From Candidatus Sumerlaeota bacterium (GTDB lineage Bacteria; Sumerlaeota; Sumerlaeia; MWCT01), in contig JAPLSR010000024.1 of the NCBI GenBank assembly GCA_026398545.1, positions 1-6,815 of the forward strand: 6,815 bases of DNA, written 5' to 3'. A program made the translations under genes and the position numbers. This document shows positions 1-6,693 of the stretch, piece by piece; positions within the stretch are counted from its first letter, which is position 1; every line of letters starts with the position of its first letter. The notes beneath the pieces are model-generated. The model made no database searches. It was not told where the DNA came from and saw only the letters and a list, made by a program, of their open reading frames with translations.

Positions 1-1018
1 GGTTGTGATGAGTCTTGATGGTGGCAGAAGGACCCCGCACCGAAATACTCTCAATTACATCCGGATAGAGCGTCCCCTGTGCTAAAAAATCCTTATCTCC
101 AAGCTCATGAAGAAAAACCTCCACAAAGCCCCTCCCGATGATGCGCCTCTTTTCCTCCGGCTCAATAACGCCCCGCAATCCGCTTAGAAATCCTTTTGAG
201 GCGTCAATGAAGCGCACAGGCACCCGCAGCCTTCTGAAACGCTCCAGAACCGTTTGTGCCTCATTCTCCCGAAGAAGGCCGTTATCCACAAAGACACACT
301 TCAGGCGATTTCCAATTGCCCTGTGCAGAAGGGCGGCGAGAACTGTGGAATCCACACCTCCGCTGACAGCGCACAAAACGCCCCTGCCATCAGTCTGTTT
401 CTGTAAGTCCTCAATCGTGCGCTCTATGAAATCCTTCATCCGCCATGAGCATTTCTCCCCGCATATCCTGGTGGCAAAATTTTTGAGAATTGTCCGACCG
501 TATTTCGTGTGATGCACCTCAGGATGAAACTGGAGTCCAAAGAGGGGGCGCGAGCGGTGACGGATGGCAATGGCGGGACAATCGGGCGAAGTGGCAACAC
601 GCTTGAACCCCTTCGGCAAATTCAGGACGCTATCCCCGTGGCTCATCCACACATCCGAATGTTCAGGAACTCCCGTGAAAAGGGCATCCCCGTGGCAAAC
701 CCGCATCTCCACCCGACCATATTCCCTGATATCGCCGCGCGCGACTCTTCCCCCCAGAAGATGAGTCATCAGTTGCATCCCGTAACAGATGCCAAGGATA
801 GGAATCCCAAGGTCAAAGATGGCGTGCGGGACAATCGGTGCGCCTTTTTCAACTACAGATGCCGGACCGCCGGAGAGGATAAGACCTGCTGGTTTTCTTA
901 ACCGAATCTTATCTACGGAGATGTTGAAAGGGACAATTTCCGCATAAACATTCAGACTGCGCACTTTACGTGCGATTAGCTGGGTGTATTGAGAGCCAAA
1001 GTCAAGGACCAGAATCAT
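1..1018 (-). CDS. guaA: GMP synthase (glutamine-hydrolysing), N-terminal 339 residues, cut by window edge
   Basis: GuaA converts XMP to GMP with ATP and glutamine in the cytoplasm, the last step of guanine nucleotide synthesis. I translated the minus strand from ATG at 1018 and it stays open to position 2. The class I glutamine amidotransferase domain comes first: LDFGSQYTQLIARKVR at residues 5-20, the nucleophile Cys78 in GICYGMQ, and the catalytic pair His165/Glu167 in GLQFHPEV. The ATP pyrophosphatase domain follows, with the PP-loop SGGVDST at 219-225, VDNGLLR at 244-250 and QGTLYPD at 314-320. The frame leaves the window at IKTHHN (334-339), where relatives read IKSHHN. The rest of the synthetase domain and the C-terminal dimerisation domain lie outside. 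An in-frame TGA two codons upstream makes this ATG the first possible one. The Shine-Dalgarno is poor (GAG only, very close to the ATG). Family assignment is near certain. Confidence 0.97.
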   Translation of the reverse strand, partial: MILVLDFGSQYTQLIARKVRSLNVYAEIVPFNISVDKIRLRKPAGLILSGGPASVVEKGAPIVPHAIFDLGIPILGICYGMQLMTHLLGGRVARGDIREYGRVEMRVCHGDALFTGVPEHSDVWMSHGDSVLNLPKGFKRVATSPDCPAIAIRHRSRPLFGLQFHPEVHHTKYGRTILKNFATRICGEKCSWRMKDFIERTIEDLQKQTDGRGVLCAVSGGVDSTVLAALLHRAIGNRLKCVFVDNGLLRENEAQTVLERFRRLRVPVRFIDASKGFLSGLRGVIEPEEKRRIIGRGFVEVFLHELGDKDFLAQGTLYPDVIESISVRGPSATIKTHHN

Positions 1019-1228
1019 AACTCATATTCTTGGGAAGTTTTATAGTTTGGAATTCTATTCAAGAACCCGAACATTTATAAAGAAGGTTTCCCCATCATGC
1101 AGTCAAGTAAAATTTGGTGGCAGAATACAACAATTTGAATATAAGGATGGATTAATTGTCTATATATTGTATGTGAGAATAGCGTGGTAAAAATGCGCCC
1201 TTTCCTGAAAAAAGGTGTTGTAATGATC
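1019..1228. other. Non-coding region upstream of guaA
   Basis: This 210-bp AT-rich stretch lies between the tRNA-Pro terminator and the guaA start, so the guaA promoter and leader should be here. On the minus strand a -35-like TTGACT sits at 1106-1101, but the nearest good -10 (TATAAA, 1079-1074) is 21 nt away, longer than the usual 16-18. A second TATAAA lies at 1043-1038 without a matching -35. I looked for purine riboswitch features (the paired P1 arms and conserved loops of the guanine aptamer) and saw none. No small ORF with a credible start was found. Confidence 0.5.
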
Positions 1229-1259
1229 AAAAATCCGCAAATCATGGATGACTTGCGGA
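1229..1259 (-). terminator. Intrinsic terminator after tRNA-Pro
   Basis: Read on the minus strand, TCCGCAAGTCAT (1259-1248) pairs with ATGATTTGCGGA (1245-1234): 12 complementary positions with one G-T pair, the innermost of which must open to form the loop. Five T residues follow at 1233-1229. It begins 9 nt after the encoded CCA of tRNA-Pro, so it should end the tRNA transcript and any rdgB read-through. It also insulates guaA from the upstream genes. Confidence 0.9.
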
Positions 1260-1268
1260 CTTTATTAC

Positions 1269-1345
<77 letters not shown>

Positions 1346-1390
1346 ACTTTATTCTTTTTTTCTCAAATGAAAAACAAAGCTGAATATTTC

Positions 1391-1990
1391 TTATACCCCG
1401 GTATTGTCAATGACTTTCTCAATTATAGGTATCAGATGTCTCGCCGCATTCGCCCTGTGACTGATGTGGTTTTTTTCATCAAGCGCCAGCTCTGCCATTG
1501 TTTTTCCCAGTTGGGGAAGATGAAACACCGGGTCATAGCCAAATCCGTTTGTCCCGCGTGGTTCTAAAGCAATCATGCCGTGACAGTAACCAGTTCTCAC
1601 GACCACATTGCCTTCCGGGTCGGATAGCGACATGGCACAGACAAAGCGGGCGGTGCGTTTTAACGGTGGAATGCCCTCAAGCTCTCTCAAGAGTCGCGCT
1701 ATCCTTTCTGGATTTGTTTCAGCATACCTGGCAGAGAGGATGCCCGGTCGTCCTCCCAGAGCCTCCACTTCCAGTCCTGAATCATCCGCAAGGCACCACT
1801 GCTTCAATGCCAGTGAGGAATGAAGCGCCTTGGCGGTGGCATTTTCCTCAAAGGTCTGTCCATCCTCAGGTGGTTGAGGAAACGAGGGAAAATCATCAAG
1901 GGATTTCAAGGAAAGAAAAAGCGCTCGTAAAAGGTCCTGCAGTTCAATTATTTTATGGTGGTTGCGGGTGCAGAGGATTAATTCTCTCAC
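1391..1990 (-). CDS. rdgB: RdgB/HAM1-family dITP/XTP pyrophosphatase
   Basis: This enzyme hydrolyses non-canonical purine triphosphates (ITP, dITP, XTP) to monophosphate and pyrophosphate, keeping deaminated purines out of DNA and RNA in the cytoplasm. The 199 residues match the usual length of about 195-205. Family motifs appear in order: TRNHHK (8-13) for phosphate binding, FEENATAKA (47-55), LADDSGLEVEALGGRPG (67-83) with the acidic pair Asp69/Asp70, SARYA (86-90), GFGYDPVF (149-156) for the base, Lys173, and ISHR (176-179). The start is GTG. It overlaps the stop of the upstream TPR gene as GTGA, which implies translational coupling. An AAGGAG lies 11 nt upstream inside that gene. A tRNA-Pro gene and a terminator follow. 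I see no damaged motif, so it is probably a normal housekeeping copy. Confidence 0.95.
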   Translation of the reverse strand: MRELILCTRNHHKIIELQDLLRALFLSLKSLDDFPSFPQPPEDGQTFEENATAKALHSSLALKQWCLADDSGLEVEALGGRPGILSARYAETNPERIARLLRELEGIPPLKRTARFVCAMSLSDPEGNVVVRTGYCHGMIALEPRGTNGFGYDPVFHLPQLGKTMAELALDEKNHISHRANAARHLIPIIEKVIDNTGV

Positions 1991-4602
1991 TGTTTTAGTT
2001 TCTCCTTCAATCCCTTGATTTTCTGGTCCATCTTATAGGCTCGGTTCCAGTATTCTTGTGCCTTATCCTTATGTCCGAGTTCCTTATAGATATCGCCGAG
2101 GTGGTCATAAAGAACAGCATCCTCAGTGGATGATTTTTCTGCGCGGAGCAAATATTTCAAGGCTGTATCATATTGTCCCTTTTTGAAATAGACCCAGCCG
2201 AGGCTATCGACCATATAACCTGCGCCGGGGCGGAGATAAATTGCCTTTTTTATGAGGGTCATCGCCTCATCTAAGTTTATCCCCCGCTCGGCGAACATAT
2301 ATCCGAGGGTATTATAGGCATCTGAATGGTCGGAGCTTAATTGAATCACCTTGCGGAAGCATTTTTCCGCCTCATCATAGCGCTCCGCCTCATAATACAT
2401 TACCCCCTGATTATACAGGTATTCAGTGTTATCCGGGCTTGCCTTGAGGAGGAGTTGATAGAGCATTTCGGCGCGGTTAAAGTTTTTCTGCCCCGTCAGG
2501 ACTTGCGCCTCAAGAAACATGCCCTGCTCGGAATTTTTGTCAATGTGCTTGAAGGCGTTTTCAAGAACGTGCTTTGCATCTTCATAACGTTTTTCCCTGT
2601 TCAGGAGGAGAGTCCAGGATTGATAGATGCCGCTCTTTCCGGGTTCGAGGGATATCGCCTGGCGAAATGCCTCTTCTGCCTTAGCGGTATTATGCTGTTC
2701 TGAATATACAGAGGCAAGTGCCTCAAAATATTCCGACTTATTTGTCTCTTTCGGTAATTTTTCATACAGCCCGGTCATCAACTCAGTGGCTTTTTTGTAA
2801 TCCTTTTTCCTGTTATAAATGGATGCCATGAGGAGATACGCAGAAAGGCTGGAGGGGTTTGCCTCTTTTAGCATCTCAAGATATCTGAGCGCCTCGTCAA
2901 ATTGACCGAAATCGCAGAAGGTGAGACCTGTCAGTGTCAGGAATTCCTTGTTTTTCTTGAAATGTTCGGTAGCATCGTCGGCGAACTTGACTGCCTCACG
3001 GAGTCGGTCTGTCTCCAGAAGAAGGGTGATAATGATACTTGCATAAGCCCTGGAACTTTTCTTCAACTCATAGGCGCGTTTAAAGGCATCAATAGCCTCC
3101 TCATAACGGTCACGCCTGCGATAAAAGTCGCCAAGAAGGATGAGGAGGTCAGGTTGGTCAGGAAGTTTTTTTATGACATTTTTGAGAATCTCTTCACCCT
3201 CACGATACATTTTGAGTTCCTGATATATGTTGAAGAGGATAACGTAGAGTTTTTCCTCATCAGGTTTGATAGTGATTGCCTTTTTATACAGCTCAAGCGC
3301 CTTTTGATAATCCTTCCTGTCAAGGTAAGTGGCGCCAATTTCGGAATAGACCTCCATATTGTCTGGATTCACAGCAATGGCGCTGTCAAAGGCATCTACA
3401 ACCGCTTTTTTATCTCCCTGAAGTAGAGCGATGTTCCCAAGGGCGACATATGCCTTATAATATTTTGGGTCGATTCTGAGGATACGTTTGTACTGGTTAG
3501 TCGCCTCATCATAATGCTCATATCGCATCAACATGTCGGCATAGAACTCAATAAGGGCAGTATTGGAGGTCGCCTTTTCCTCTGCCAGTTGCCGATAGCC
3601 GTCCAGTAATTCCCTCTCTATAAATCCTTGCAGCTCCTTGTCCTTCAAGAGCTGCTGGAGAGTCAGCGTGGTGGTTGTTATGCCCTTTTCCTGCATTTCC
3701 GCAGCCTTTTTATCGCTGAATTTCCTGAGCGCCTGCAGGTGAAGGAAAGACTGGAATGCCTTGTAGACCTCCGTATTGGACGGGTTGGTCAGGATGGCTT
3801 CATAATAAACCCTTTGAGCGCCTTCAAAGTTGCGAGCCTCCTGAAAAATCTTTGCGAGGTTGATATAAGAGGAGACAAGATTTGGTCGGTAATGAACCGC
3901 CCGTGAGTAATATTCAATGCTCTTATCCACATCTCCCCGGATGGCGTATGCTGACCCCAGCATCACCAGGGACATGATATCCTTAGGGTTCAGCTTCAGG
4001 ATTCGCTCATAGACCTCAACGGTTTTAACCAGGTTTCCAAAGTGCTGATAATAAATAGGACCAAGGGATTGGAGGGCTTCGAGGTTGTTTGGTTCAATGT
4101 CCAGAATCTGAATATAGGTTTTTTCAGCCTCTTTGTAATTATTTGTCATCTCATAATTTTTTGCAAGGAGCGTCAGGGCGGGGGTGTACTGGGGATTTCC
4201 TTTCAGGACCTCATGGCAGATTTTTTCAGTCTTGGCGTATTGATTCATGAGGAACTGGCATTTTGCGATCTGTAATTGAATCTTGGCGGAGGAGGGGTCA
4301 ATTCGCGCCGCATGTTCAAACTCCTTCAATGCCCCGGGATAATCATTTTTTACAAGAAGCATCTGACCCTGCATGTAATAGAAACGGGATTCCTTTAGTT
4401 TCTTCATCTCGGGTGTGTCTGTTTCATCTATTTGAAAGACATTCAGGGCAAAATCAGAAAGGCCTAAATTATTGAAGTCATCTCTCTCCCATGACCTGCC
4501 GGGCTGGTGAGACCGCGCAGGTGAGGCGAATATTTCCGATGGGGATAGGAAAGGCGACATGCACAGTGCCGCTATCACCATATATATTCTAAATCTTTTC
4601 AT
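1987..4602 (-). CDS. Exported tetratricopeptide-repeat protein with about 20 TPR units
   Basis: The 871-residue protein starts with a Sec-type signal: KRFR, a hydrophobic stretch at about 6-19, and a likely cleavage site near residues 26-29 (FASPA). Cys14 does not sit in a lipobox, so a soluble periplasmic or envelope protein is more likely than a lipoprotein. TPR helix pairs of about 34 residues fill 72-290 (six or seven units) and about 346-861 (about fifteen). A Lys/Glu-rich non-TPR linker lies between them (about 291-345). Typical units are YKAYVALGN...AIAVNP at 382-413 and DAYNTLGYMFAERG at 761-774. The final two units (DSLGWVYFKKG at 799-809; LYDHLGDIYKELG at 831-843) resemble the C-terminal repeats of large exported TPR proteins in Proteobacteria and relatives. 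Such proteins are scaffolds; the partner cannot be read from sequence. The chosen ATG gives the complete signal peptide. The stop overlaps the rdgB start. The exact role is unknown. Confidence 0.92.
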   Translation of the reverse strand: MKRFRIYMVIAALCMSPFLSPSEIFASPARSHQPGRSWERDDFNNLGLSDFALNVFQIDETDTPEMKKLKESRFYYMQGQMLLVKNDYPGALKEFEHAARIDPSSAKIQLQIAKCQFLMNQYAKTEKICHEVLKGNPQYTPALTLLAKNYEMTNNYKEAEKTYIQILDIEPNNLEALQSLGPIYYQHFGNLVKTVEVYERILKLNPKDIMSLVMLGSAYAIRGDVDKSIEYYSRAVHYRPNLVSSYINLAKIFQEARNFEGAQRVYYEAILTNPSNTEVYKAFQSFLHLQALRKFSDKKAAEMQEKGITTTTLTLQQLLKDKELQGFIERELLDGYRQLAEEKATSNTALIEFYADMLMRYEHYDEATNQYKRILRIDPKYYKAYVALGNIALLQGDKKAVVDAFDSAIAVNPDNMEVYSEIGATYLDRKDYQKALELYKKAITIKPDEEKLYVILFNIYQELKMYREGEEILKNVIKKLPDQPDLLILLGDFYRRRDRYEEAIDAFKRAYELKKSSRAYASIIITLLLETDRLREAVKFADDATEHFKKNKEFLTLTGLTFCDFGQFDEALRYLEMLKEANPSSLSAYLLMASIYNRKKDYKKATELMTGLYEKLPKETNKSEYFEALASVYSEQHNTAKAEEAFRQAISLEPGKSGIYQSWTLLLNREKRYEDAKHVLENAFKHIDKNSEQGMFLEAQVLTGQKNFNRAEMLYQLLLKASPDNTEYLYNQGVMYYEAERYDEAEKCFRKVIQLSSDHSDAYNTLGYMFAERGINLDEAMTLIKKAIYLRPGAGYMVDSLGWVYFKKGQYDTALKYLLRAEKSSTEDAVLYDHLGDIYKELGHKDKAQEYWNRAYKMDQKIKGLKEKLKQ
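2002..2007 (-). promoter_or_regulatory. Ribosome binding site for rdgB, supporting the GTG start
   Basis: AAGGAG on the minus strand lies within the last codons of the TPR gene, 11 nt before GTG at 1990. The spacing is slightly long, but the core match is strong and no ATG is better placed. With the GTGA overlap, it points to coupled translation of the TPR gene and rdgB. Confidence 0.65.
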
Positions 4603-4655
4603 TTTTCCGCTACTGTATTATAGTAAATATAACGATGAATCTTGATTGTGCATGA

Positions 4656-4670
4656 TATCTTGTCAAGATA
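4656..4670. promoter_or_regulatory. 15-nt perfect palindrome overlapping a TTGACA, upstream of the TPR gene
   Basis: TATCTTGTCAAGATA has 7-nt arms around one central base. It lies in the 96-bp gap between nadK and the TPR gene, about 54 nt before the TPR start. On the minus strand it contains TTGACA (4666-4661), a perfect -35 hexamer, but the hexamer 17 nt on is only AAGATT, a poor -10. A consensus TATAAT lies much closer to the TPR start (about 4622-4617), without a good -35. Together these could be a promoter with an operator, or a small hairpin (TATCT/AGATA). The geometry leaves the promoter call weak. Confidence 0.35.
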
Positions 4671-4698
4671 AGGCTTCAGAGAAACAAAAAATTTTCTT

Positions 4699-5586
4699 TT
4701 ACCCATTATTGCGAGAAGAAATGCCCCAATGGAAACTGCGCCGCAGTTTTGAGAAATATCGTTCAGGATGAACACTAACTATGTAGATGGGGGAAGCGGA
4801 ACGCATAATATGAACATCCTCACCGGGCTGAAGACTGCACCATAACTGCCCATCCACGCACAGAAGGACAGCCTCGCGGTCCTTCTTGGGAAGATGTCGT
4901 AGCGTGATGCGGAGGTCGTCAGGCAGGACAATTGGCCTGGTGGATATGATATGCGGAAGCAGGGGGACAAGAATCATTACAGGGAGGGTCGGGTAGACAA
5001 TTGGACCGCCTGCAGAAAGATTGTATGCCGTTGAACCGGTCGGTGTTGATACTACCATCCCATCACAGGGTATTTCTCCCAGAAGATGTCCATCAACGAG
5101 CACTTCGATATGAATCAGGCGAGAATGAGTTTCCTTGAGCATCATGATGTCATTCATTGCCACGCACGGTTTGAAATCTTTAAGTCTTTCCGGCGGGATA
5201 ACCTTCAGGGGATGATGCTCGACAAGGGCAAAATCATTCCGGTGAATCCTGGTCAGGACATCAAGAATTTCGTTCGGTTCGGACTGTGTGTTAAATCCAA
5301 AACTTCCGAGATTGACGGGTAGAAGAGGGGTTTTTGTGGGATAGAGTGTGCGAATAGCATGCAAGAGAAAACCATCGCCACCCATTATACAAACAAGGTC
5401 GCATTCATTAAGATTGCCAATGGTGAAACTCTCTTTTTTTTTCCGCCCTTTTGTCAGAAGGGATGACAGGGACTCATCCACATGAACGCTCACCCCATAT
5501 TTTGCGCACCATCGGATAATGCGCCTGCAAAGAAGGGGGAGGTCTTTTTTTGCAACATTTCCTAAAAGGCCCAGGCGTTTTAACAT
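4699..5586 (-). CDS. nadK: NAD kinase (ATP/polyphosphate), with altered motifs
   Basis: NAD kinase phosphorylates NAD to NADP in the cytoplasm. The 295 residues fit the family length. The phosphate-binding GGDG is at 69-72, followed by FLL where many members have TLL. The region usually GxLGFLT reads GSFGFNT at 94-100. The NE motif is Asn145-Asp146, with Asp in place of Glu. The most diagnostic block is intact: CDGMVVSTPTGSTAYNLSAGGP at 174-195. DGQ is at 245-247, and the C-terminal YFSKLRRSFHWG (277-288) is typical. The ATG at 5586 has TAGGA about 12 nt upstream. It follows the MshEN protein by 66 bp and precedes the TPR gene by 96 bp, all in one direction. The fold is clear. The substitutions may be lineage drift or altered activity; a paralogue with another substrate is a minor alternative. 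Confidence 0.9.
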   Translation of the reverse strand: MLKRLGLLGNVAKKDLPLLCRRIIRWCAKYGVSVHVDESLSSLLTKGRKKKESFTIGNLNECDLVCIMGGDGFLLHAIRTLYPTKTPLLPVNLGSFGFNTQSEPNEILDVLTRIHRNDFALVEHHPLKVIPPERLKDFKPCVAMNDIMMLKETHSRLIHIEVLVDGHLLGEIPCDGMVVSTPTGSTAYNLSAGGPIVYPTLPVMILVPLLPHIISTRPIVLPDDLRITLRHLPKKDREAVLLCVDGQLWCSLQPGEDVHIMRSASPIYIVSVHPERYFSKLRRSFHWGISSRNNG

Positions 5587-5652
5587 AAGAGATTTTCCTA
5601 ACCTTTTACAAAGAAGGGTAAAACCGTACCACGGGAAAATCGGGGAATAACA

Positions 5653-6444
5653 CTATTCTTTGAATTCTTCTTCCGAAGGGGAGGGAGGTTGTATTGTCTT
5701 CCCCCCTCTCTCAAAGATTAAGGCATTGATTTCATAAACAATAATAATCCACAGGCTACCGCCAAGAAGGGTATAAATAAATACGTCAAAGCTGAAGCCT
5801 TTTAATTCTTTCAGGGTGGGACGGAGAAATTCCCTGAAGACTTCGCTGTTTTTATACACAATCACTATGACAATAATTGGAAAGATAAAGGCAAAAAAGA
5901 TAAACACAAGTTTTCTGAGTAATTTCGCAAGGGATGACAGTTCGGTTTCAACTGCCGCCGCCTCTTCTTCCTCGTATGGATACTGGCGCAGGATTTCATC
6001 AATGTCGGCAGAGCTGGCAATGACAGGCTTGATGGGCATCCCAACAATGGTTTTGAGATTGTCCATAACAGTCAAATCAGAAGGGTCATCCATTGCAATC
6101 ACAAGTGTTCTGTTCTCCAGCTTCACCGGAACAAGGTGGTATTTCTGGGCAAAGGACTTAGGAATGTAGGTAAAATATAGAGGGTCAACCTTTTTATTTT
6201 CAAGGGAGATAAAATCATAACCCATCTTCTTGCGGAGAAAGCTCATTTTGACGCTTTCCGTGATTGCTCCAATCTCCACAAGAATCTGACCAAGGGATTT
6301 TTTAGTCTCATTCTGCCGTTTCAGGGATTCTTCCAGCTGAGCATGGGTGATAAGTCCCTCACGGAATAACATCTCACCCAGATTTTCCAAACCCCTTTGC
6401 TCAACCATTCTCTTAAAGTCCCATTCCCGGAAGATTCTCTCCAC
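5653..6444 (-). CDS. Membrane-anchored MshEN/GspE-N-terminal-domain protein without ATPase
   Basis: Residues 20-155 match the N-terminal domain of type II secretion/type IV pilus ATPases (GspE/PilB/MshE). Two 24-residue motifs are separated by exactly 5 residues, as in c-di-GMP-binding MshEN domains: residues 21-44 (NLGEMLFREG, LITHAQLEESLKRQ) and 50-73 (SLGQILVEIG, then ITESVKMSFLRKK). The second half, IPKSFAQKYHLVPVKLENRTL...AMDDPSDLTVMDNLK, is also typical. The Arg that usually opens each motif is Asn21 and Ser50, and motif 2 has Lys66 and Lys73 where Leu and Gln are expected, so ligand binding is uncertain. No Walker A or B follows. Instead there is an acidic linker (EEEEAAA, 158-164), two membrane helices (about 179-197 and 221-244) and a charged tail, giving a predicted cytoplasmic N-terminus. 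The start is GTG with no Shine-Dalgarno; ATG at 6408 (residue 13) is the alternative and keeps the whole domain. It faces a response regulator gene across 249 bp. Specific function unknown. Confidence 0.85.
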   Translation of the reverse strand: MERIFREWDFKRMVEQRGLENLGEMLFREGLITHAQLEESLKRQNETKKSLGQILVEIGAITESVKMSFLRKKMGYDFISLENKKVDPLYFTYIPKSFAQKYHLVPVKLENRTLVIAMDDPSDLTVMDNLKTIVGMPIKPVIASSADIDEILRQYPYEEEEAAAVETELSSLAKLLRKLVFIFFAFIFPIIVIVIVYKNSEVFREFLRPTLKELKGFSFDVFIYTLLGGSLWIIIVYEINALIFERGGKTIQPPSPSEEEFKE

Positions 6445-6464
6445 CTGAAAAATTAGCTTTCAGG
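6444..6464 (-). promoter_or_regulatory. Hairpin covering the initiation region of the MshEN gene
   Basis: On the minus strand CCTGAAA (6464-6458) pairs with TTTCAGG (6450-6444) around a 7-nt loop: 7 perfect pairs that include the first base of the GTG start. The ribosome-binding position holds this stem and no purine-rich sequence. It may modulate initiation, or it may show that translation starts at ATG 6408. No T-run follows, so it is not a terminator for this strand. Confidence 0.35.
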
Positions 6465-6636
6465 CGTGTAATATTCCGAAAAACAATAATGTAATGTGAT
6501 AATTTATACTGTTTTATATAAAAAAATCTGTATACCCCTATTAATGTATTGTCAATCTGAATTTGATTATCCTGCCCCATTTTTCTACCATTTAAGTATA
6601 AAGTATTCTTGACAATTATCTACGAGGGGTGTCAAT

Positions 6637-6667
6637 TGATATTAATTTTATGATACATTAATTTGTA
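6637..6667. repeat. Imperfect tandem direct repeat upstream of the response regulator
   Basis: TGATATTAATTTTA (6637-6650) is followed directly by TGATACATTAATTTGTA (6651-6667). The copies share TGATA and TTAATTT; the second carries a two-base insertion. They end 26 nt before the ATG, next to the Shine-Dalgarno. The two copies overlap both plus-strand -10 candidates, so they could be a binding site for a regulator, or low-complexity AT sequence. Confidence 0.4.
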
Positions 6668-6677
6668 TAAATTTATC

Positions 6678-6683
6678 AGGGGG
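6678..6683 (+). promoter_or_regulatory. Ribosome binding site of the response regulator gene
   Basis: AGGGGG lies 10 nt before ATG 6694. It is the clearest Shine-Dalgarno in the window and supports that start. Confidence 0.7.
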
Positions 6684-6693
6684 TTATTAAACT

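Larger units (their letters stand above)
6465..6693. other. AT-rich divergent control region between the MshEN gene and the response regulator
   Basis: This region must hold the start signals of both divergent genes. TTGACA hexamers occur on the plus strand at 6609-6614 and on the minus strand at 6555-6550 and 6635-6630. The best minus-strand pairing is TTGACA (6555-6550) with TATACA (6534-6529), 15 nt apart and thus short. On the plus strand TATGAT (6649-6654) and TATAAA (6666-6671) are good -10 candidates without good -35 partners. No sigma-54 type GG/GC pair was seen. I therefore name candidates only; no promoter is assigned. Confidence 0.45.

Noticed and set aside
138..901. Open frames on the plus strand opposite guaA
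   Set aside because: They lie antisense to a fully readable GMP synthase and encode arginine-rich or low-logic sequence with no family motif.
1019..1228. Purine riboswitch in the guaA leader
   Set aside because: None of the conserved aptamer segments can be recognised on the minus strand.
2341..4475. Plus-strand frames opposite the TPR gene
   Set aside because: They are shadows of repeat-rich coding sequence on the other strand, with no ribosome sites or known motifs.
4560..4602. Lipoprotein signal on the TPR protein (Cys14)
   Set aside because: The residues before Cys14 are Ala-Ala-Leu; a lipobox needs a small residue directly before the Cys. An ordinary signal peptidase I site further on fits better.
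5604..5623. Hairpin TTTTAC/GTAAAA upstream of nadK
   Set aside because: Six mostly A-T pairs with an 8-nt loop and no T-run; too weak to call a terminator or attenuator.
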